Notes under the pieces: model-generated
Told to the model about the DNA's origin: nothing
Seen by the model: only the letters and a program-made list of their open reading frames with translations
Databases searched by the model: none
Program-made: the position numbers and the translations under genes
Assembly: GCF_000568815.1 (NCBI RefSeq)
Contig: NZ_CP007201.1
Location: 2,551,654-2,615,653 of the forward strand
Length of the DNA: 64,000 nucleotides
Direction of reading: 5' to 3'
Source: Sulfurospirillum multivorans DSM 12446
GTDB taxonomy: Bacteria > Campylobacterota > Campylobacteria > Campylobacterales > Sulfurospirillaceae
Shown here: in pieces, positions 57,966-64,000 of the stretch
Layout: each line of letters begins with the position of its first letter
How positions within the stretch are numbered: position 1 is the stretch's first letter

Positions 57966-58441
57966 ATCTACTTTTGCCCTTCTCCTTTTGGCACTGCTTT
58001 TCACTGCCTGCGCTGGTGTGCCGCAAAAAGCGAAGATGAATGCGCAAGCACCCGAACTCTCGGCAAAAACGCTCAGTGGTGACGCGGTTCATTTATCCAA
58101 TTATGCAGGAAAAATCGTGGTACTTCGCTTTTGGATGATCGGGTGTGCCTCATGTACCGAAGCGATGCCACTGTTAGATCAATTACAAACGCAATACCCC
58201 GATACATTAGCCATCGTTGCGATCAATTCTATCAATGAGAACAGAGATTGCCGCGTTTGAAGCCCAGTCAAAATTTCACTATCCGCTTTTAAAAGATGAT
58301 ATTGATATTACGGCTAAACGTTACAACGTGCGTTCCGTGCCGATTATGTTTTTGATTGACAATCACGGTGTTTTAAAAGAGGTCATCCATGGAGAACTGC
58401 CATGGAAGGAAGCTCAAAAAATCATTATGAAGTACCTCTAA
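57958..58441 (+). pseudogene. Thioredoxin-like (TlpA/ResA type) lipoprotein with a one-base frameshift
   Basis: A lipoprotein (LLFTAC lipobox, cysteine at about residue 17) of the TlpA/ResA type. The active-site CASC is in RFWMIGCASCTEAM near 60-75. The frame from 57958 runs well to INSINEN at 58242, then hits a stop at 58260. The rest of the domain (EIAAFEAQSKFHYPLLKDDI and RYNVRSVPIMFLID, with the cis-proline VPI) continues one base later from about 58244 to 58441. A single surplus base at about 58243 explains it. It could be mutation, phase variation, programmed shift or sequencing error. Upstream overlap with the ATPase gene and downstream TAATG overlap show it belongs to the operon. Confidence 0.85.
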
Positions 58442-58944
58442 TGCGTTACTTTGGATGGATTTTATTTTTATTTTTGAGTGGTTGCACTGAAAACCTTACA
58501 CAAAAAAATCACATCGTCATTGGTGAGAGCAAACCCATTCAAAGCACCTTTACCCCTAAAGAGGTGCGTCTAAAGCTCTCGTATGAGAAACCGTATCTGC
58601 TCTTTTTCTTCTCCAAAACGTGCGGTGCGTGCAAAGAGGCGATTCCCTACTTAAATGAATTGGCGCAAAGCTTTCAAGGAGAGGTTGAGATCATCGGTAT
58701 TTTAGGCGGAAGTGCACGCAGTGATAACGACATTGCCTTTTTAAATCAGCACGATGTTCGCTTTAAAGTCATCTCAGATCCGCAATCAACGGAGTATTTT
58801 AGCAAAGCTGTTGGTGGCGTTTACGGTGTGCCTCTGTTTGCTTTTTTCTCCAGTGAAGGCAAAGAGAAGAAACGTTTTTTAGGGCTTGTTCCCAAATCTC
58901 TTTTAGAGGAGATACTCAAAACGATACGTCCTAACGAGTTTTAA
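58441..58944 (+). CDS. Thioredoxin-like periplasmic lipoprotein
   Basis: 167 residues. A lipobox FLSGC ends the signal peptide near residue 14. A thioredoxin fold follows with CGAC in FFFSKTCGACKEAIPYL near 60-76 and the cis-proline motif GVYGVPLFAFF near 128. Such thiol oxidoreductases keep other periplasmic cysteines reduced or reshuffle disulfides, probably here for DUF2318 or P19-linked redox. The ATG at 58441 overlaps the stop of the previous gene; the open frame upstream to 58402 is not the start. Confidence 0.88.
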   Translation: MRYFGWILFLFLSGCTENLTQKNHIVIGESKPIQSTFTPKEVRLKLSYEKPYLLFFFSKTCGACKEAIPYLNELAQSFQGEVEIIGILGGSARSDNDIAFLNQHDVRFKVISDPQSTEYFSKAVGGVYGVPLFAFFSSEGKEKKRFLGLVPKSLLEEILKTIRPNEF

Positions 58945-58962
58945 AACGACACCTCACGTTAT

Positions 58963-58983
58963 AACTGCATCGAGAAAGCAGTT
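58963..58983 (+). terminator. Weak hairpin ending the P19 cluster
   Basis: AACTGC and GCAGTT form a six-base stem with a nine-base loop, 18 bases beyond the last lipoprotein stop, followed by T-rich sequence. It may end the iron-cluster transcript before feoA. Confidence 0.3.
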
Positions 58984-59000
58984 CCATTCTATTTGTATTT

Positions 59001-59044
59001 TAATAATCGTTTTTATTTAGACATAAGGTTACTGTCTATATAAT
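59001..59044 (+). promoter_or_regulatory. feoAB promoter with Fur-box-like site
   Basis: TTTAGA (59016-59021) and TATAAT (59039-59044) are spaced 17 bases apart, an acceptable sigma-70 promoter. Directly upstream, TAATAATCGTTTTTA (59001-59015) matches the Fur pattern in 10 of 14 positions, strongest in the left half. Fur control is inferred from the match and from FeoAB biology. Confidence 0.55.
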
Positions 59045-59080
59045 GCGCTCTTATGAAATTGGATTTAGAAAGGAATGCTT

Positions 59081-59305
59081 ATGGATTTATCTCAAATCAC
59101 TAAAAATCAAAAAGCGCATATCACCCATATACACGCACAACATTCGTTGAAAAAACGCCTCTTCTCACTCGGTCTTGGTGTAGGTAAAGAGGTCGAAGTC
59201 GTCGAGACAAGCCTTCAAAAAAATACGATTAAAATTACTCTTGGCTTTAGCGCCGTTGCCCTTCGTTTCGATGAAGCGAAACTCATCGAAGTCGAGGTTG
59301 CCTGA
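59081..59305 (+). CDS. feoA: FeoA ferrous iron transport protein
   Basis: 74 residues, an SH3-like domain that helps FeoB. The core GLGVGKEVEVVETSLQKNTI and GFSAVALRFDEAKLIEV match FeoA. An ATG at 59075 touches the ribosome site; the ATG at 59081 is six bases from AGGA and is preferred. The stop overlaps the feoB start by one base (TGATG). Confidence 0.92.
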   Translation: MDLSQITKNQKAHITHIHAQHSLKKRLFSLGLGVGKEVEVVETSLQKNTIKITLGFSAVALRFDEAKLIEVEVA

Positions 59306-61527
59306 TGAAAAAAATTGTTATCGCCCTTGTAGGACAACCCAATGTCGGCAAAAGTCACCTTGCCAATGCCATCAGTGGCTCCAATCTCAAAATCGGAAAC
59401 TTTGCAGGCGTTACGGTTGAAAAAGCAACCGCGCGCCTCAGTACTGAGGATTTTGCTATTGAATTTATCGACCTTCCAGGCCTTTACTCTTTGGAAGATT
59501 TTGCCGCGGATGAAAAAGTAACCAAAGACTTTTTGCTGGGTGCCGAATACGACCTAATCTTAAATGTGCTTGACTCTACGAACTTAGAGCGCAATTTAAT
59601 GCTTACCACTGAGCTGATGGAACTTCAAAAGAAAATGGTGATAGCTCTGAATATGGACGATGAAGCGATCAAAGAAGGCATTCATATCAACGCCGATGCG
59701 ATGAGCAAAATTCTCTCTATTCCATGTATCCGTGTCTCTTCTAAGACTAAAACCAACATCGATCTTTTGGTTGAAAAGATTTTACATGTAAGCAAAAATC
59801 CTCTTGTTGAGCCCAAAATGATCTACAGCGATGAAGTCGAAGAGCAACTCCAAACCATCGTAAAATTTTTAGATGACAAACATTTTCATGGCAAAGATGC
59901 ACTCACAAACCGCCAAATCGCTGTTGGGCTTTTGTGGCAGAAAAAAGAGATGTACGCTTACATGCACGAACATCCTCTCTACGTTGAGCTCCAGCCGATT
60001 CTCAATAACGCGCTCGGACATGTTTACATGTACTGCCAATGCGAAGAGATCGAAGAGGTTATCAACCGCCAACACAGCGCATTTTCAACTGGTTTGAGCG
60101 CCGAAGTTCTGAGTGTTACTCACGTTAAAAATCGCAATCTTACACAAAAAATCGACACGATTTTGATTCATAAACTTCTTGGTCTTCCTATCTTTATCTT
60201 CTTAATGTGGGGACTGTTTCAACTCACCTTTACACTTGGTGAAATTCCGATGGGCTGGATCGAAGAGAGCTTTGGCTGGCTGGGTGAAACTATAGGGGCG
60301 TCGATCACCAACGAGGCGCTGAAATCACTCATTGTCGATGGTATCATCGCGGGTGTGGGAAGCGTCATCATGTTCCTTCCGAACATTATGATTCTGTTCT
60401 TAGGCATTGCGCTTTTGGAGACAACGGGTTATATGTCCAGAGCGGCGTTTTTGCTCGATGGATTTTTCCATAAATTTGGTCTGCATGGTAAAAGTTTTGT
60501 GCCTCTTGTCACCGGTTTTGGATGTTCTGTGCCTGCGTATATGGCAGCGCGTACCCTTAAAAACAAAAAAGACCGATTGCTTACCATGTTTATCATCGGT
60601 TTCATGAGTTGTGGCGCACGCCTTCCTGTGTATGTTCTGTTTGCAGGTGCTTTTTTTGATGAAAGCATGGCAGGAAATGCTCTGTTTGCTATCTATATCG
60701 TTGGCGCTCTTTTAGGACTCATCGCGGCGAAGATTTTGCGTGTGACGGCGTTTAAAGGTGAAGATGAACCGTTTGTTATGGAGATGCCAAAGTACCGTCT
60801 TCCAAGCCTGAAATTGCTCTGGTTTGTGGTCTATTCGAAGTCTGCGATGTACATCAAAAAAGCGGGAACGTTCATTCTTTTGGCGTCCATGCTTATCTGG
60901 TTTATCAGCTCTTACCCTCAAAATAGCCTGATCGAAGAGGAGTACACAACCAAGATCGAAGCGCTCCAAGCACAACTGGATGAAGCGGTTTCCATGGAAA
61001 CCGTAGCACCAAACCAAGAAGTGACTGAGGAGGTAAAACCTACTGAAGAGGCTACCGCTGAGCTAACAACTCAAGATTCCGCTTCCATCGAAGACACCAT
61101 TGCCGCTCTTGAAAATGAAAAACATGAAAAATTGGTGGAAAATACCTACCTTGGCATCATGGGAAAAGCGATCGAGCCTGCGTTTGCACCGCTTGGATTT
61201 GACTGGAAAATGGGGGTTGCAACGATTAGTGGATTGGCGGCCAAAGAGGTCATTGTCTCAACGCTGGGCGTTCTCTACTCTCTAGGTGATGAAGTGACAG
61301 AAGAAGACACCTCACTTCGTGAAGTCATTGCTTCTAATATGAGCCTCGCTTCCGCGATGGCGTTTATCGTCTTTGTTATGGTTTATCTGCCATGCCTTGC
61401 CGCAACCGCTGTGTTTGCCAAAGAGGCTGAGAGCATCAAATACACGGTCTACTTAGTCGCATTTACCTTTATCACCGCGTGGGTGCTTGCGTTTATCACC
61501 TATCGAATCGTTCTACTGTTGAGTTAA
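59305..61527 (+). CDS. feoB: FeoB ferrous iron transporter
   Basis: 740 residues. The N-terminal G domain has GQPNVGKSHLAN at 8-19, a switch with GNFAGVTVEKAT, and IDLPGLYSL; the membrane half has two Gate regions, including GFGCSVPAYMAARTLKNKKD and MSCGARLPVY, with about eight helices. It imports ferrous iron. A stretch of about 65 residues between helices near residue 560-625 is Glu/Thr-rich and longer than usual. Promoter and Fur-like site lie upstream of feoA. A palindrome copy at 59782 encodes Leu-His-Val. Confidence 0.97.
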   Translation: MKKIVIALVGQPNVGKSHLANAISGSNLKIGNFAGVTVEKATARLSTEDFAIEFIDLPGLYSLEDFAADEKVTKDFLLGAEYDLILNVLDSTNLERNLMLTTELMELQKKMVIALNMDDEAIKEGIHINADAMSKILSIPCIRVSSKTKTNIDLLVEKILHVSKNPLVEPKMIYSDEVEEQLQTIVKFLDDKHFHGKDALTNRQIAVGLLWQKKEMYAYMHEHPLYVELQPILNNALGHVYMYCQCEEIEEVINRQHSAFSTGLSAEVLSVTHVKNRNLTQKIDTILIHKLLGLPIFIFLMWGLFQLTFTLGEIPMGWIEESFGWLGETIGASITNEALKSLIVDGIIAGVGSVIMFLPNIMILFLGIALLETTGYMSRAAFLLDGFFHKFGLHGKSFVPLVTGFGCSVPAYMAARTLKNKKDRLLTMFIIGFMSCGARLPVYVLFAGAFFDESMAGNALFAIYIVGALLGLIAAKILRVTAFKGEDEPFVMEMPKYRLPSLKLLWFVVYSKSAMYIKKAGTFILLASMLIWFISSYPQNSLIEEEYTTKIEALQAQLDEAVSMETVAPNQEVTEEVKPTEEATAELTTQDSASIEDTIAALENEKHEKLVENTYLGIMGKAIEPAFAPLGFDWKMGVATISGLAAKEVIVSTLGVLYSLGDEVTEEDTSLREVIASNMSLASAMAFIVFVMVYLPCLAATAVFAKEAESIKYTVYLVAFTFITAWVLAFITYRIVLLLS

Positions 61528-61531
61528 AAAA

Positions 61532-61554
61532 TGTGGCTACCTCGCGTAGCCACA
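61532..61554 (-). terminator. Intrinsic terminator of aroC
   Basis: TGTGGCTAC and GTAGCCACA form a perfect nine-base stem with a five-base loop. On the minus strand it begins four bases after the aroC stop and is followed by six T (61526-61531). It can also serve feoB read from the other strand. A TTACATGTAA copy lies three bases away, overlapping the aroC stop. Confidence 0.85.
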
Positions 61555-61557
61555 CCT

Positions 61558-62631
61558 TTACATGTAAACGCGTTTGAGCTGGTCGATGTTCGATCCTAGA
61601 TTTAACAGCAGCAGATCGGCAAGGACCAAAGCTGCCATCGATTCTGCCACGACACTACCGCGCACCGCGATGCACGGATCGTGCCTTCCCTTGAGATTAC
61701 ATGTAAGCACATTCCCCTTTGTGTCGATCGTCTCTTGCGCGATAAAAATAGAAGGGGTCGGTTTGAAATAGACTTTACATGTAATCACATCGCCATTGCT
61801 CATACCGCCCAAAATGCCGCCACTGTGGTTGGTGGCAAAGCCCTCTTTCGTGATTCCATCATTGTTCATTGAGCCTTTCAGTACTGAAGAGCCAAACCCT
61901 TCGCCGATTTCCACACCTTTAACACCGTTAATGCCCATCATCGCTTCTGCCAAGAGGGCATCTAGTTTATAGTAAATTGGCTCGCCAAGTCCGATAGGAG
62001 CACCAACAACCTGCACAAGCGCTACACCACCGACCGAGTCATGCGCATTTTTCGCCTCTAAAATGGTTGCCTTTTGCGCCTCTTCGACACTGGCATCGAG
62101 TGCGTAAATCTCGCTTTGGCTGACACGCGCAAAATCATAGCTTTTGGCTTCAATACCACCAATGGCGCAAATGCCGCTTTGAACCTTTACATGTAACGTA
62201 TTTAAAAGCAATTTTGCAATCGCCCCTGCCGCCACACGTGCCGCGGTTTCTCTTGCACTACTACGTCCACCACCACGGTAATCTCGGATGCCGTATTTAT
62301 GAAAATAGGTGAAATCGGCGTGTCCTGGGCGAAAAAGATCTTTGACACTCTCGTAATCACCGCTTTTTTGGTTCTCATTAAAAATGACCATCGCGATGGG
62401 TGTGCCCGTACTAAGACCCTCAAAAACACCACTTAAAATCTCGATTTTATCGCCCTCTTTGCGTGCGGTGGCAAATTTATTTTGCCCTGGTTTTCTACGA
62501 TCAAGTTCACTTTGGATAAATTCTTCATCGATTGCTAGCCCTGCTGGTACGCCATCGACAACACATCCGATCGCCTTTCCATGCGACTCGCCAAAGGTCG
62601 TAAAACAAAAACGCTTGCCAAAGGTATTCAT
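61558..62631 (-). CDS. aroC: Chorismate synthase
   Basis: 357 residues, last step of the shikimate pathway. Signatures: [20 protein letters not shown] near the start, [14 protein letters not shown] near 102 and [20 protein letters not shown] near 121. It needs reduced FMN. Unusually it holds four TTACATGTAA copies (61558, 61697, 61775, 62187), and the first of these supplies its final residues: the protein ends Tyr-Met-stop, read from the palindrome itself. Its start overlaps rnc by four bases. Confidence 0.98.
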   Translation of the reverse strand: MNTFGKRFCFTTFGESHGKAIGCVVDGVPAGLAIDEEFIQSELDRRKPGQNKFATARKEGDKIEILSGVFEGLSTGTPIAMVIFNENQKSGDYESVKDLFRPGHADFTYFHKYGIRDYRGGGRSSARETAARVAAGAIAKLLLNTLHVKVQSGICAIGGIEAKSYDFARVSQSEIYALDASVEEAQKATILEAKNAHDSVGGVALVQVVGAPIGLGEPIYYKLDALLAEAMMGINGVKGVEIGEGFGSSVLKGSMNNDGITKEGFATNHSGGILGGMSNGDVITCKVYFKPTPSIFIAQETIDTKGNVLTCNLKGRHDPCIAVRGSVVAESMAALVLADLLLLNLGSNIDQLKRVYM

Positions 62632-63311
62632 CGAACTTCCTTTTTAAGAATCTCCAACGCCAACATGGCTGCTTTTTGTTGCGCCTCTTTTTTGCTTTTG
62701 CCACTCGCAACGGAGAGATCACGACCTCTCACGCTGACAGCAATTTCAAACTCTTTTTTATGATCCGGTCCAAAAGATCGCACCAAGCGGTACTCTGGCG
62801 TCATGCCAAAATGGGCTTGTGTAAGCTCTTGAAGTGTGGTTTTATGGTCTCTAAAAATGGCGTCCATATCGATTTTAGGGTACGCCTCTTCCAAAAGTGC
62901 CACTGCCAAATCCCTCGCCTTTTCAAGTCCTGCTTCGAGGTAAAGTGCGCCGATGATCGCTTCAAATGCGTTAGAGAGCAAGGAAGGTTTTTCGCGCCCG
63001 TTGTTGTTCTCTTCGGCTAAAGAGATGTAGATGTATTCGCCCAAATGTAGCAGTCGTGCAAGTTTTTCAAAACTTTTTTCATTTACCAAGGAAGCGCGAA
63101 GTTTGGAGAGTTCACCTTCCGCGACCTCTGTAAATTCGTGGTACAGATACTCACCCACGATGAGATCCAGCACCGCGTCACCTAAAAATTCAAGGCGCTC
63201 GTTGTTGTACGGTTGTTTGGAACTTTTGTGTGTCAGTGCCTCGATTATCAGGTTTTGATCCCTAAACTGATAACCCAAGCGCTTCTGTATCGCTTCTAAT
63301 CTTTTTTGCAT
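62628..63311 (-). CDS. rnc: Ribonuclease III
   Basis: 227 residues. The catalytic domain has the signature [13 protein letters not shown] near 39-51 and a second acidic cluster around [18 protein letters not shown]-terminal double-stranded RNA-binding domain ends [19 protein letters not shown]. It processes rRNA and other duplex RNA. It sits between aroC and rnhA, the C. jejuni order from memory. Confidence 0.97.
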   Translation of the reverse strand: MQKRLEAIQKRLGYQFRDQNLIIEALTHKSSKQPYNNERLEFLGDAVLDLIVGEYLYHEFTEVAEGELSKLRASLVNEKSFEKLARLLHLGEYIYISLAEENNNGREKPSLLSNAFEAIIGALYLEAGLEKARDLAVALLEEAYPKIDMDAIFRDHKTTLQELTQAHFGMTPEYRLVRSFGPDHKKEFEIAVSVRGRDLSVASGKSKKEAQQKAAMLALEILKKEVR

Positions 63312-63313
63312 GA

Positions 63314-63745
63314 TTATGACTCCATCAATTTAATTTTTGTTGCTTCTTCTTTGGCGATTTTATCGCACATTTCATTCTCGGCATGCCCATCGTGACCTCT
63401 GACCCAAATGCCATGGACTTTATGAATTTTGGAGACATCGAGGTAGCGTTGCCACATTTCAGGGTTCTTCACCTTCGCAAAGTTTTTGCGTTTCCAACCA
63501 TCCAACCACTCGTTAATCCCTTTGATCACATAACTCGAATCGCTAATCAGCGTCACATCACACGGCTCTTTAAGCGCTGCTAAACCTTCGATGACCGCCA
63601 AAAGTTCCATCTGATTATTGGTGGCATTTGCCATTCCACCACTGACAATGCGCTCGGTACTGCCAAACCGTAAAATCGCGCAATAGCCACCAGAACCCGG
63701 ATTGCCGAGGGAGGAGCCATCACAGAAAAGAGATATTTTCTTCAT
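63314..63745 (-). CDS. rnhA: Ribonuclease HI
   Basis: 143 residues. The DEDD site is visible: D9 in [13 protein letters not shown]48 in [10 protein letters not shown]68 in LISDSSYV and the last Asp in [11 protein letters not shown], with the active-site His in [10 protein letters not shown]. It removes RNA from RNA-DNA hybrids. It begins 26 bases inside the LapB-like gene. Confidence 0.96.
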   Translation of the reverse strand: MKKISLFCDGSSLGNPGSGGYCAILRFGSTERIVSGGMANATNNQMELLAVIEGLAALKEPCDVTLISDSSYVIKGINEWLDGWKRKNFAKVKNPEMWQRYLDVSKIHKVHGIWVRGHDGHAENEMCDKIAKEEATKIKLMES

Positions 63746-64000
63746 GATCCGCTTTAATAAGGTTGGTTTGAATCGTTACAGTGTCGATGCTTTGGCAGTG
63801 CGGACATCTGTAAAAATGAATCGGGAAAACGTGTTTGCATTCAAAGCAAAGGTACTCAAAACTGATGCTTGCTTTAGTATAACCCACACTGTGGAGTTTG
63901 CCTAAAACATCGAGCGCAAACGGCATTTCGCTCTTGGGCTCAACATAGGGCGCCAGTCCCCGTGCCATCGCGATTTGCTGCACCAATGGATCTTTACATG
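63720..64000 (-). CDS. LapB-like TPR protein, C-terminal end (start beyond window)
   Basis: Only the last 92 residues are in the window. The end carries two CxxC pairs, YLCFECKHVFPIHFYRCPHC, like the rubredoxin-type metal domain at the C terminus of LapB/YciM tetratricopeptide proteins, but no TPR repeats are visible in this part. The frame is open to the right edge; a TTG at 63986 is internal. From memory, C. jejuni has an uncharacterised gene between rnhA and dnaG in the same position. The identification is tentative. Confidence 0.55.
   Translation of the reverse strand, partial: CKDPLVQQIAMARGLAPYVEPKSEMPFALDVLGKLHSVGYTKASISFEYLCFECKHVFPIHFYRCPHCQSIDTVTIQTNLIKADHEENISFL

Noticed and set aside
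58402-58440. Upstream start for the second lipoprotein
   Set aside because: It would bury the lipobox by 13 residues and ignore the TAATG coupling; the start at 58441 fits the signal peptide.

Overview
The window reads as a chromosomal segment of a Campylobacterota (Epsilonproteobacteria) genome, most likely a free-living relative such as Sulfurospirillum; the genus is an inference. The basis is the gene set and gene order: cbb3 oxidase genes followed by AddAB, a PAS kinase and response regulator beside ccoNOQP, the P19/FTR1 iron cluster, a ribosomal operon lacking rpmD, and long stretches that match, from memory, the order of Campylobacter jejuni cj1481c-cj1499c and cj1634c-cj1665. No tRNA, rRNA, insertion sequence, prophage or CRISPR array is visible. 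No stretch longer than about 300 bases lacks a gene.

Layout. 1-4.2 kb: end of a DUF523 gene, a CLC chloride channel, purT, a small membrane protein and a higBA toxin-antitoxin pair. 4.3-5.2 kb: rplM-rpsI. 5.2-17.9 kb (all minus): addB-addA, then ccoNOQP with DUF4006, a 33-residue membrane peptide, a TPM-domain protein and FixH, and a sensor kinase/response regulator pair with a TauE/SafE-like membrane protein. 17.9-24 kb: carA, DUF507, two coiled-coil flagellar-type proteins, purA, hisZ and a class V aminotransferase. 24.1-26 kb: a chemoreceptor gene split by a one-base frameshift. 26-33.5 kb: gph, tkt, ispA, a double-PDZ protein, ybaB, panD, murE, a TPR-like protein and nfu. 33.6-47.6 kb: the S10-spc-alpha ribosomal operon with secY, map, infA, rpmJ and rpoA, read from one strong promoter upstream of rpsJ. 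47.7-50.6 kb: an AAA ATPase, a SpoIIE/HATPase regulator and rnhB. 50.8-61.5 kb (plus): a complete iron-uptake region (FTR1 permease, P19, DUF2318-YHS protein, two FtsX-type permeases and their ATPase, two thioredoxin-like lipoproteins, then feoA-feoB). 61.5-64 kb: aroC, rnc, rnhA and the end of a LapB-like gene.

How the parts fit. The cbb3 block is a respiration module: catalytic subunits, assembly factors and a linked two-component system. The 50.8-61.5 kb block is an iron module; the periplasmic Fe/Cu protein P19 works with FTR1, the ABC-like part and the thiol proteins probably handle redox or assembly, and FeoAB imports ferrous iron. Both iron operons have weak Fur-box-like sequences at their promoters.

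The most unusual feature is not a gene. The palindrome TTACATGTAA, usually as TTTACATGTAAA, occurs 33 times in this window (with a 34th cut by the right edge), where chance would give well under one. It lies inside genes of every function and between genes, but no copy is in the 14 kb ribosomal block except one inside map. Within genes it is read almost only as Leu-His-Val or Thr-Cys-Lys/Asn. I know of no description of it in this group. Other points to check are two single-base frameshifts, a probable ATT start codon and an operator-like palindrome at the higBA promoter.
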